Under the pieces are notes generated by a model, which searched no databases, was not told the DNA's origin, and worked only from the letters and a program-made list of their open reading frames with translations. DNA of 64,000 bases from Megaustenia siamemsis (Eukaryota > Mollusca > Gastropoda > Stylommatophora > Ariophantidae): the NCBI GenBank assembly GCA_032433765.1, contig JAVIAB010000102.1:7357507-7421506 (forward strand). The letters run 5' to 3'. Shown here piece after piece: positions 55,783 to 64,000 of the stretch. Numbering within the stretch: position 1 is the stretch's first letter; each line of letters opens with the position of its first letter. The position numbers were made by a program, and so were the translations under genes.

Positions 55783-56660
55783 CAGCTCCCTGTGGAGCAT
55801 AGGTCTTCAACAAAACACTTTCAGCTCCATGTGGAGCATAGGTCCTCAACAAACACTTTCAGCTCCCTGTGGAGCATAGGTCTTCAACAAACACTTTCAG
55901 CTCCATGTGGAGCATAGGTCTTCAACAAACACTTTCAGCTCCCTGTGGAGCATAGGTCCTCAACAAACACTTTCAGCTCCCTGTGGAGCATAGGTCCTCA
56001 ACAAAACACTTTCAGCTCCCTGTGGAGCATAGGTCCTCAACAAACACTTTCAGCTCCCTGTGGAGCATAGGTCTTCAACAAACACTTTCAGCTCCCTGTG
56101 GAGCATAGGTCTTCAACAAACACTTTCAGCTCCCTGTGGAGCATAGGTCTTCAACAAACACTTTCAGCTCCATGTGGAGCATAGGTCCTCAACAAACACT
56201 TTCAGCTCCCTGTGGAGCATAGGTCCTCAACAAAACACTTTCAGCTCCCTGTGGAGCATAGGTCCTCAACAAACACTTTCAGCTCCCTGTGGAGCATAGG
56301 TCTTCAACAAACACTTTCAGCTCCCTGTGGAGCATAGGTCTTCAACAAACACTTTCAGCTCCCTGTGGAGCATAGGTCTTCAACAAACACTTTCAGCTCC
56401 ATGTGGAGCATAGGTCCTCAACAAACACTTTCAGCTCCCTGTGGAGCATAGGTCTTCAACAAACACTTTCAGCTCCCTGTGGAGCATAGGTCTTCAACAA
56501 ACACTTTCAGCTCCCTGTGGAGCATAGGTCTTCAACAAACACTTTCAGCTCCATGTGGAGCATAGGTCCTCAACAAACACTTTCAGCTCCCTGTGGAGCA
56601 TAGGTCCTCAACAAACACTTTAAGCTCCCTGTGCAACATAGGTCTTCAACAAACACTTTC
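55783..56660 (-). repeat. 38-bp array derived from the R6 3' end
   Basis: About 23 copies of a 38-bp unit with TTTCAGCTCCCTGTGGAGCA and TAGGTCTTCAACAAACAC. The same sequence occurs once at the 3' end of R6 copies at 33840-33885 and 57515-57555, and the array runs directly into the R6 copy at 56660. Confidence 0.96.
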
Positions 56661-56995
56661 CAAGGCGTTCTTTTTCTTGCCATTCTTTTAAGACCATTCC
56701 ATGTCTTCCCCATCATCTTCATCTCTGCTTCTATCTGTCTTCTCCAAGAATTCCTTGGTCTTCCTCTTTGTCTTTTCCCCCTGTGGATTCCAAATAAGGG
56801 CCTGTTGTGTAATACTCTCAGTTGGCTTCCGCAGTGTGTGTCCTATCCAGAGCCATCGTCTTCGCTGTATCTCTTTATCCACTGCTATTTGACTAGTACA
56901 TTTCCATAACTCTATGTTAGTGATTTTGTCCTGCCATTTCCATCCTTTTATTCTGCGTAAGCATCCATTAATGAAAGTCTGTATCTTCAATGTGA
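56661..56995 (-). pseudogene. R6 retrotransposon C-terminal fragment
   Basis: Minus strand: KIQTFINGCLRRIKGWKWQD, RRRWLWIGHTLRKPTESITQ, then G-E-K-T-K-R-K-T-K-E-F-L. A one-base run-length change (CCCCC) shifts the frame near 56775. Confidence 0.93.
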
Positions 56996-57117
56996 ATTAA
57001 TGCTGTTGGCATAAACCAAATAAGAAAAGAAGAAATTGAGGCGGAGGCGCACCTCACAGGAGTAGAGCTGGAAGTTGCAGCAAACCACAGCTGATGGCTT
57101 GCGCGAGGATCGGTGAA

Positions 57118-57225
57118 CCAGAACCATTCAGACTCTACTCCACCTCTCCGTGGTGCCTCTAGTAAAAGATTAAACTGTTTAGTCTGGTCAAGTGAGTAGG
57201 GAACGAAGAGGGAGCACAACCCGGA
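57118..57225 (-). repeat. Short repeat shared with 10685-10775
   Basis: The complement contains TTACTAGAGGCACCACGGAG and CCAGACTAAACAG. Confidence 0.5.
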
Positions 57226-57227
57226 AC

Positions 57228-57501
57228 TTAAAAAATCCAGTGGATACCATCACACTGTAATATACACGGAAACGAACGCGCATACAAATTAGCTAAAGAG
57301 CGAGGGAGTTTACCACAAGGGAACCATCTGGCCAGCAACGATGAAGGAAAATCAATCATCAAAGGTCAGTATCATGAAAAATGGAAACAAGAAAACCCAA
57401 AGTATAACAATAGGGATGGATACCTCCAACTATCAAGGAGGGATCAAGTCATCATGCTTCGTCTACGCACTGGCCACAATAGAATGAGAAACCACATGTT
57501 C
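57228..57501 (+). pseudogene. RNase H-type non-LTR element (family R8), left half
   Basis: Encodes IQWIPSHCNIHGNERAYKLA followed by K-E-R-G-S, an RNase H domain end (W-I-P-S-H-C-x-I-x-G-N-E-x-A-D) with D changed to Y. It continues with K-S-I-I-K-G-Q-Y-H-E-K-W and VIMLRLRTGHNRMRNHMF. No stop in this stretch. It is split by the R6 insertion and continues at 57919. Confidence 0.9.
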
Positions 57502-57905
57502 TCTCTCTCTTTACCTTTTAGCTCCCGGTGGAGCATAGGTCTTCAACAAACACTTTCCAAGTCGTTCTGTTTTTTGCCATTCTTTTAAGATCATTCCATG
57601 TCTTCCCCATCATCTTCATCTCTGCTTCTATCTGTCTTCTCCAAGAATTCCTTGGTCTTCCTCTTTGTCTTTTCCCCTGGGGATTCCAAAAAAGGGCCTG
57701 TTGTGTAATACTCTCAGTTGGCTTCCGTAGTGTGTGTCCTATCCATCGCCATCGTCTTCGCTGTATCTCTTTATCCACTGGTATTTGACCGGTACATTTC
57801 CATAATTCCACGTTTGTGACTTTGTCCTGCCATTTCCATCCCTTTATTCTGCGCAAGCATCCATTAATGAAAGTCTGTACTTTCGTGATTGTCAATTTTG
57901 TCATT
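57502..57905 (-). mobile_element. R6 retrotransposon insertion with 13-bp target duplication
   Basis: A 404-bp 5'-truncated R6 copy: KVQTFINGCLRRIKGWKWQD, RRRWRWIGHTLRKPTESITQ, GKRQRGRPRNSWRRQIEAEM. It is flanked by AAACCACATGTTC at 57489-57501 and 57906-57918. Its 128-residue frame has no stop, so it is relatively young. Confidence 0.96.
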
Positions 57906-57918
57906 AAACCACATGTTC

Positions 57919-58135
57919 ACCAAACTCAAAATAGGAACTACCAGCCAGTGCCATTGTACCCTGGATAACATAACAACAAAACATGTTCTACAGGAATGCC
58001 CCCAGTACACAGACCTGAGAAGGACAATGTGGTCCACACCTACCTCCCTGGAAGAGAAACTATACGGGGCAACCGAATCACTCAAACAGACAGTTGCCTT
58101 CATAAGAGAGTCCGGAATCCTAGCCTGAATGAGCC
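57919..58135 (+). pseudogene. R8 element, right half (C-terminus)
   Basis: Continues in frame from the left half: TKLKIGTTSQCHCTLDNITT, then K-H-V-L-Q-E-C-P-Q-Y, a C-x-C...H...C zinc-like end, LRRTMWSTPTSLEEKLYG and stop. This is the best preserved R8 copy. Confidence 0.92.
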
Positions 58136-58270
58136 ATGTTAAAAGAAGAAGGATTTCACTGATGTTAAACTATGAAATTACATTTAAGCTTTGTGTTTAT
58201 TGTTTGTTTACATAGAACTTCAAAGTTGTACAGAAATATATGTTATTGCACGTGTGGAATATCTCTACAG

Positions 58271-58403
58271 CTTTCCTGTGACGGATGAATTACTGAACCC
58301 TTTTCTTGAAGGATCAACAATCGATGAATCAATCCAACATAAAAAGCTGTTTATCTGTGACCTGGCTATCCTGGACGGCATTCCAACTAAAGAAGGTCAC
58401 TTG
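58271..58403 (+). CDS. Lipoxygenase exon C
   Basis: A 133-nt exon, one base completing the Asn codon plus 44 codons. It reads FPVTDELLNPFLEGSTID, then ESIQHKKLFICDLAILDGIP, then TKEGHL. Family hallmarks are F-P-V-T near the start, the acidic amphipathic stretch, and F-I-x-D-x-x-x-L-D-G-I, as in 5-LOX (F-I-V-D-F-E-L-L-D-G-I). The acceptor is ATCTCTACAG and the donor is TTG|gtaagt. The reading frame is also open upstream of the acceptor from about 58191, but those residues do not match the family and the phase would not fit exon B, so I start the exon at 58271. Just 3' lies a (TA)n tract. Confidence 0.9.
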
Positions 58404-58447
58404 GTAAGTACTAGGGAGAACTGAAATATACATAAATATATATAAAA

Positions 58448-58451
<4 letters not shown>

Positions 58452-58515
<64 letters not shown>
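58452..58515. repeat. (TA)n microsatellite
   Basis: About 32 TA dinucleotides, 50 bp downstream of exon C. Confidence 0.97.
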
Positions 58516-58534
58516 CGGTATAGTAAAAGCTTTA

Positions 58535-58610
58535 CGTAATAAGGGGACGACACAAATTAGAACGACGTTTCAGCTCAATAGGCCTTCAGCAGGAACAAAC
58601 GTATAACACA
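58535..58610. repeat. Interspersed motif related to 6095-6200
   Basis: ACGACGTTTCAGCTCAATAG and GCCTTCAGCAGGAAC, next to TA and CA simple repeats. Confidence 0.5.
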
Positions 58611-58660
58611 CACACACATAGAAACAAATATAATAAATGAAATTTTAAAAAAATAATAAT

Positions 58661-58806
58661 TTCGATGTAGAATGAGAAACAAAAATAACAATAAAATGTC
58701 TTCCCTGTAAACTGCACTGTGGCCAGAAGGAAAATGAACGTTAGTGCGCATGGGGTACGTGTGCGTGCACCGAAGTGAAAATGTGCGCACACAGCACGCA
58801 TAGCCA
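58661..58806. repeat. Inverted repeat, left arm
   Basis: Complementary to 59113-59258 over about 145 bp with about 10 percent mismatch. Contains AATGTGCGCACACAGCACGC. Confidence 0.9.
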
Positions 58807-58974
58807 GAAGTTCCCATACACAGGTCCGTGTTCATACACAAAGCGCAGGGGACAGACCAGAAGAGTACAGGGTACTCGAGAGAAGGTAAGATTGAAAAAA
58901 AATTATGGAAAGTACGAAGGGTGCCAGTTTCGTATTGTTTAATCTTTCTTTCTTTCTTTCTTCTTTCTTTTCTC

Positions 58975-59110
58975 TTTCTCACTGATACCGAAAAGGTGTC
59001 GTGGTTATATCATTTATCGTTCTTGAGCTGCTCGAACTGTCTGAATTAGTGACTTTCCTTTGTTGTTACATGTCTCTATCACTGCATTTATCCATCTTCT
59101 TCTAGGTTCT
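58975..59110 (-). pseudogene. R4 element 3' end, interrupted
   Basis: Complement reads AACCTAGAAGAAGATGGAT, then GACATGTAACAACAAAGG and GGTATCAGTGAGAAAGAG, the R4 terminal block. It continues at 59259 after an inserted inverted-repeat arm. Confidence 0.88.
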
Positions 59111-59112
59111 GG

Positions 59113-59258
59113 TTATGTGTGCTGTGTGCGCACATTTTCACTTCGGTGCACGCACACGTAATACGTGCACACTAACGTTAATTTTCCTTCTGGCCACAGC
59201 GCAGAATACAGGGAAAACATTTTACTTTTATTTTTGTTTCTCATTCTAGATCGATTCA
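59113..59258. repeat. Inverted repeat, right arm, inserted in R4
   Basis: Matches the complement of 58661-58806. Its position splits the R4 coding region. Confidence 0.88.
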
Positions 59259-59570
59259 TGGATTCTTGAGAAGAACGCCCTTGATGGTGATTGGTGAGGA
59301 TTCATTCTGACCAGGTGGCCCAACCATATAAGTTGTTGTTGTTCTATATATTCTTGGCAGGGTTTTATTCCTACCATTTTTCTTATGGTTTCGTTTGGTA
59401 ATTCTGTCTCTTCTTGTGTTGTTTGTTACTTTTCTCAAGCAACGCATCTCACATGTATTGATCTTTCTTAAATGCAATTTAGAAAGAGTCCATGTTTAAC
59501 TTTCATAGCACAAAGTTGGTATGAAAATGCTATTTATCATTTGTTGTTTAGCTGCTATAGAAATGTATTG
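59259..59570 (-). pseudogene. R4 element, upstream part
   Basis: Minus strand: M-R-C-L-R-K-V-T-N-N-T-R-R-D-R, W-L-G-H-L-V-R-M-N and F-S-R-I-H-E. Stops and frameshifts present. Confidence 0.88.
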
Positions 59571-59576
59571 TTCAAT

Positions 59577-59675
59577 TAGACATAATAGTGAAAGAAAGCA
59601 ACAAGAAAGGTCTCAGCCGAAGGAGTAAGAGAATAGAAGTAATAGTCATGTCGAGGAAACAACCATCACCATCAT

Positions 59676-59710
<35 letters not shown>
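59577..59710 (+). pseudogene. R1-like RT fragment ending in poly(A)
   Basis: Encodes KESNKKGLSRRSKRIEVIVM and R-K-Q-P-S-P-S-C, followed by about 31 A. The A run lies inside what is coding sequence in other copies, so it may be a slippage expansion of an internal A run. Confidence 0.7.
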
Positions 59711-59711
<1 letters not shown>

Positions 59712-59764
59712 AGGTGTAAGGTAACAAGTGTAGAGCAGCTATTACCTGGGGATAATAATAACAT

Positions 59765-60180
59765 CATCAAGTACCGGGCCTGCTGACGTAGGTGATTATG
59801 TTTCTCCACAACATTCGATCTCGGCAGCTATTTATCACTTCTGTTGTAGACTCTCTGCCAAGCCATTCTCTTAAGCTGTCTGGTATCTTTTCTTTTTGCT
59901 TCCCTTTATCTATTCGTCCCTCAATTTTCCCACTTGTTACAAGATATTCCAGATGTTCTCTTCTCATTACATGGCCAAAAATGATGATTGCTTCTTCCTA
60001 ATATTGGAAATTAGCTCTCTTTTTGCTTTGACCTCTTTCAGAACGTTTTCTTTACTCTTCTTAGCTGTCCATAGTACTCTCAACATTCTTATGTAAAACC
60101 CACATTTCTACAGAATTCAGTGATTTTCTTGTCTGTTGTCCTATTGTCCATGATTCACATCCATATGTTAAGCAGACAAC
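59765..60180 (-). pseudogene. Non-LTR RT C-terminal fragment (family R5)
   Basis: Minus strand: C-E-S-W-T-I-G-Q-Q-T-R-K-S-L, REHLEYLVTSGKIEGRID, SLREWLGRESTTEVINSCR and Y-V-S-R-P-G-T. Tail at ATCATCAAGTACC. Confidence 0.92.
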
Positions 60181-60248
60181 TATACAAACATGTATAAGTT
60201 TGGTAGCGCATGGGAGGTAGGAAATGCGTGGTAGGTCTGCCCAGGGTG

Positions 60249-60570
60249 GGCCCAACAAGCCTGGCTGGCATTCACCCAACAAGCCTGGCTGGCATTCACT
60301 CAACAAGCCTGGCTGGCATTCACCCAACAAGCCTGGCTGGCATTCACCCAACAAGCCTGGCTGGCATTCACTCAACAAGCCTGGCTGGCATTCACTCAAC
60401 AAGCCTGGCTGGCATTCACTCAACAAGCCTGGCTGGCATTCACCCAACAAGCCTGGCTGGCATTCACTCAACAAGCCTGGCTGGCATTCACTCAACAAGC
60501 CTGGCTGGCATTCACCCAACAAGCCTGGCTGGCATTCACTCAACAAGCCTGGCTGGCATTCACCCAACGA
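60249..60570. repeat. 24-bp minisatellite
   Basis: About 13 copies of CAACAAGCCTGGCTGGCATT with CACC or CACT. Period 24 yields spurious frames of 144-204 residues. Confidence 0.96.
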
Positions 60571-60665
60571 GAAGGAAACCTCCAACTTCAAACCAAGATC
60601 CAGCCTGCCCAAGACGGAGTGTGTCAGCCACGGCGCAGGTTTAGGGGGAAAATCAGGATGCGCAC

Positions 60666-62033
60666 GCATACACAAGTACTGACCATGTGACCAGCTCGTC
60701 TTATGTCATGATGTTAATCTTACCCCTCCATACACAAGTACTGACCATGCGACCAGCTCATCTTATGTCATGATGTTAATCTTACCCCTCCATACACAAG
60801 TACTGACCATGCGACCAGCTCGTCTTATGTCATGATGTTAATCTTACCCCTCCATACACAAGTACTGACCATGCGACCAGCTCGTCTTATGTCATGATGT
60901 TAATCTTACCCCTCCATACACAAGTACTGACCATGCGACCAGCTCGTCTTATGTCATGATGTTAATCTTACCCCTCCATACACAAGTACTGACCATGTGA
61001 CCAGCTTGTCTTATGTCATGATGTTAATCTTAACCCTCCATACACAAGTACTGACCATGTGACCAGCTCATCTTATGTCATGATGTTAATCTTTCCCCTC
61101 CATACACAAGTACTGACCATGTGACCAGCTCATCTTATGTCATGATGTTAATCTTACCCCTCCATACACAAGTACTGACCATGTGACCAGCTTGTCTTAT
61201 GTCATGATGTTAATCTTACCCCTCCATACACAAGTACTGACCATGTGACCAGCTTGTCTTATGTCATGATGTTAATCTTACCCCTCCATACACAAGTACT
61301 GACCATGTGACCAGCTCATCTTATGTCATGATGTTAATCTTACCCCTCCATACACAAGTACTGACCATGTGACCAGCTCATCTTATGTCATGATGTTAAT
61401 CTTACCCCTCCATACACAAGTACTGACCATGCGACCAGCTCGTCTTATGTCATGATGTTGTCCTTACCCCTCCATACACAAGTACTGACCATGTGACCAG
61501 CTTGTCTTATGTCATGATGTTAATCTTACCCCTCCATACACAAGTACTGACCATGCGACCAGCTCGTCTTATGTCATGATGTTAATCTTACCCCTCCATA
61601 CACAAGTACTGACCATGCGACCAGCTCATCTTATGTCATGATGTTAATCTTACCCCTCCATACACAAGTACTGACCATGTGACCAGCTTGTCTTATGTCA
61701 TGATGTTGTCCTTACTCCTCCATACACAAGTACTGACCATGTGACCAGCTCATCTTATGTCATGATGTTAATCTTACCCCTCCATACACAAGTACTGACC
61801 ATGCGACCAGCTCATCTTATGTCATGATGTTGTCCTTACTCCTCCATACACAAGTACTGACCATGCGACCAGCTCATCTTATGTCATGATGTTAATCTTA
61901 CCCCTCCATACACAAGTACTGACCATGCGACCAGCTCATCTTATGTCATGATGTTGTCCTTACTCCTCCATACACAAGTACTGACCATGCGACCAGCTCA
62001 TCTTATGTCATGATGTTGTCCTTACCACTCCAT
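60666..62033. repeat. 62-bp satellite in the third lipoxygenase intron
   Basis: About 22 copies containing CATACACAAGTACTGACCAT, GACCAGCTCATCTTATGTC and ATGATGTTAATCTTACCCC. Variants GTTGTCCTTACTCC cluster at the right end. Confidence 0.97.
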
Positions 62034-62109
62034 CATGAAACAGAACAAAGAGTCAAGTCCAATGATCACAAGACTGAAACGATGAAGTAGAGGAAAATAT
62101 AAATGTTTG

Positions 62110-62278
62110 CTCTTCATATCAAGTGTTATGTCGCTGATGACAAAGAGAGAAAATACTGGGTAGCTTGGTGTCGTGGCATAGAAAACAGCCAACAACAGAA
62201 CTGATACGATGCACTGTAGATAGAAGATTGTGGAAGGATATGATCGTCTACGCCAACCAGTATGGTACATGATGATGA
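62110..62278 (+). pseudogene. R1 retrotransposon 3' end
   Basis: CAAAGAGAGAAAATACTGG, ACAACAGAACTGATACGATG and TACGCCAACCAGTATGG followed by ATGATGATG. It lies about 45 bp upstream of exon D. Confidence 0.9.
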
Positions 62279-62324
62279 TGGTAAAGTGGTTTAGTAATTT
62301 TTAATATTCTATTTGATCTTTCAG

Positions 62325-62420
62325 GTGTGTGCTCCAATAGCCCTCTTCTACCTGGACTCAACAAACAAACTTAAGCCAGTGGCCATCCAGTTGTACCAGA
62401 CTCCAGCACCCGACAATCCG
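62325..62420 (+). CDS. Lipoxygenase exon D
   Basis: A 96-nt exon (32 codons, phase 0 at both ends) reading VCAPIALFYLDSTNKLKP, then VAIQLYQTPAPDNP. It matches the lipoxygenase signature A-P-(I/L)-x-L-(L/F)-Y followed by K-x-x-P-(V/I)-A-I-Q-L-x-Q-x-P-x-x-x-N-P, which leads into the catalytic helices. The acceptor is TTTGATCTTTCAG and the donor is CCG|gtaccg. The next expected exon, carrying W-x-x-A-K-x-W and the first iron-ligand His residues, is not seen before the window ends, so the following intron is at least 1.58 kb. The gene continues off the right edge. Confidence 0.92.
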
Positions 62421-62534
62421 GTACCGTTCATAGTTGTTTATCATTGATACTTTAGTTTGCCCATTTGTGTTTTCCATGAAAAAAAACGCTAATGCTTCTT
62501 CTATTATATCATCATCATCATTATCATCCCTATC

Positions 62535-63080
62535 ATTATCAAGTACCATGCCTGCTGGCGTAGGTCATCAAGTCTCTCCACAACTTTCGATCTCGACAGT
62601 TATTTATCATTTCTGTTGTTGACTTTCTGCCAAGCCATTCTCTTAAGCTGTCTGGTATCCTTTCTCTTTGCTTCCCTCTATCTCTTTGTCCCTCAATTTT
62701 CCCAGTTGTTACAATATATTCCAGTTGTTCTCTTCTCATTACGTCTCCAAAAAATGATGATTGTTTCTTCCTAATATTGGATATTGACTCTCCTTTTGCT
62801 TTGGCCTCTTTCAGAACTCTACTCTTCATATATGTCCATAGTATTCTCATCATTCTTCTGTAAAACCACATTTCGACATCCTCCAGTGATTTTCTTGTTT
62901 GTTGTCCTATTGTCCATGATCCACTTCCATAAGTTAAGACTTACTCTACATAACATTTAAGAACTCTTTTTCTTGTTTCTATATTTTCAAAAATGGATTG
63001 CATAGTATCCTCCTCATTTTTTGGAAAGCTGTTTTTCCCTGAGCGATTCTGCATCTCACCTCTTTTGTACATCTTCTGTC
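62535..63080 (-). pseudogene. Non-LTR RT C-terminal fragment (family R5)
   Basis: Minus strand: N-I-E-T-R-K-R-V-L-K-C-Y-V-E, MWFYRRMMRILWTYMK, FFGDVMRREQLEYIVTTGKI and SLREWLGRKSTTEMINNCR. It starts about 115 bp downstream of exon D, antisense to the gene. Confidence 0.93.
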
Positions 63081-63194
63081 TGAGGTTAACAAAGTCATGG
63101 AGAGAGTAGAATAGTAAAATAAAACAAAACATTTTTTTTTTAAAATAGCATCTGTCTTTGATTACTCTCATATTGTTATTTAACTCTCTCAGAT

Positions 63195-64000
63195 TGCTCT
63201 CGTTGTTGGGATGGTTCAGATTTCCGTTTGTTGGGATGGTTAAGATTTCCGTTTGTTGGGATGGTTAAGATTTCCGTTTGTTGGGATGGTTAAGATTTCC
63301 GTTTGTTGGGATGGTTAAGATTTCCGTTTGTTGGGATGGTTAAGATTTCCGTTTGTTGGGATGGTTAAGATTTCCGTTTGTTGGGATGGCTCAGATTTCC
63401 GTTTGTTGGGATGGCTCAGATTTCCGTTTGTTGAGATGGTTCAGATTTCCGTTTGTTGAGATGGTTAAGATTTCCGTTTGTTGGGATGGTTAAGATTTCC
63501 GTTTGTTGAGATGGTTAAGATTTCCGTTTGTTGGGATGGTTAAGTTTCCGTTTGTTGAGATGGTTAAGATTTCCGTTTGTTGGGATGGTTAAGATTTCCG
63601 TTTGTTGGGATGGTTAAGATTTCCGTTTGTTGGGATGGTTCAGATTTCCGTTTGTTGGGATGGCTCAGATTTCCGTTTGTTGAGATGGTTAAGATTTCCG
63701 TTTGTTGAGATGGTTAAGATTTCCGTTTGTTGAGATGGTTAAGATTTCCGTTTGTTGAGATGGTTAAGATTTCCGTTTGTTGGGATGGTTAAGATTTCCG
63801 TTTGTTGGGATGGCTCAGATTTCCGTTTGTTGGGATGGTTCAGATTTCCGTTTGTTGGGATGGCTCAGATTTCCGTTTGTTGAGATGGCTCAGATTTCCG
63901 TTTGTTGGGATGGCTCAGATTTCCGTTTGTTGGGATGGCTGAGATTTCCGTTTGTTGGGATGGCTCAGATTTCCGTTTGTTGGGATGGCTCAGATTTCCC
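63195..64000. repeat. 25-bp minisatellite, running off the window
   Basis: About 32 copies of GATTTCCGTTTGTTGGGATG with GTTAA, GTTCA or GCTCA. Continues past the right edge. Confidence 0.97.

Larger units (their letters stand above)
42772..64000 (+). other. Lipoxygenase gene span, partial (four exons, repeat-filled introns)
   Basis: Exons A to D join without frame conflict: phase 0, then 0, then 2 (split Asn), then 0. They give 459 nt of coding sequence across about 19.7 kb. The introns contain an AAC-rich minisatellite, the 70-bp, 38-bp, 24-bp and 62-bp arrays, SINE and LINE pieces and microsatellites. Catalytic residues are not within these exons, so enzymatic class (5-, 12-, 15-type or an allene oxide synthase fusion) cannot be decided here. 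No stop or frameshift interrupts the four exons, so the gene could be functional. Confidence 0.85.

Noticed and set aside
58191..58270. Extension of lipoxygenase exon C upstream in the open frame
   Set aside because: The residues (LQSCTEIYVIARVEYLYS) do not match the family, and starting there breaks the phase with exon B.
60061..60682. A 204-residue repeat frame
   Set aside because: 24-bp minisatellite fused by chance with an R5 fragment.
60666..62033. CRISPR-like appearance of regular repeats
   Set aside because: No unique spacers; whole units repeat head to tail and the DNA is eukaryotic.

Overview
This window looks like nuclear DNA of a repeat-rich invertebrate animal, most likely a mollusc and possibly a gastropod. 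That placing is inference from the style of the lipoxygenase exons, the tRNA-derived SINEs and the many 5'-truncated non-LTR retrotransposons; no marker settles it. There is no bacterial gene organisation, no rRNA and no intact transposon gene. Most long open frames are tandem arrays whose period is a multiple of three.

The one host gene I can support is a lipoxygenase on the + strand. Four exons lie at 42772-42903, 51497-51594, 58271-58403 and 62325-62420. They join in phase into 153 codons that match, in order, the stretch of animal 5-LOX-type proteins just upstream of the catalytic iron-binding region. Introns of about 8.6, 6.7 and 3.9 kb are filled with satellites and dead retrotransposons. 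The PLAT domain and the iron-ligand exons are not in the window.

Layout: 0-3 kb holds a 60-bp satellite. 3-9 kb holds SINEs, a TA-flanked foldback transposon and retroelement ends. 9-13 kb holds 27-bp and 83-bp arrays and a TTTAC-rich tract. 13-19 kb holds a 29-bp array and retroelement 3' ends. 20-23 kb holds an AAT/AAC tract and a retro-derived 18-bp array. 23-30 kb holds SINEs, a second foldback copy and GT-rich DNA. 30-35 kb holds a 132-bp retro-derived array and a 39-bp satellite split by a retroelement. 35-42 kb holds more retroelement fragments and a nested foldback copy. 42.7-64 kb is the lipoxygenase gene, with AAC-rich, 70-bp, 38-bp, 24-bp, 62-bp and 25-bp arrays in or next to its introns.

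Three themes recur. A tRNA-headed SINE of about 260 bp is present in roughly 14 copies, many with clear target-site duplications, one as a composite multimer. Many non-LTR fragments keep only the C-terminal coding part and a simple-repeat tail such as (ATG)n. At least four tandem arrays can be traced to the 3' end or C-terminal coding part of an adjacent retroelement, suggesting that satellites are seeded locally by retroelement ends.
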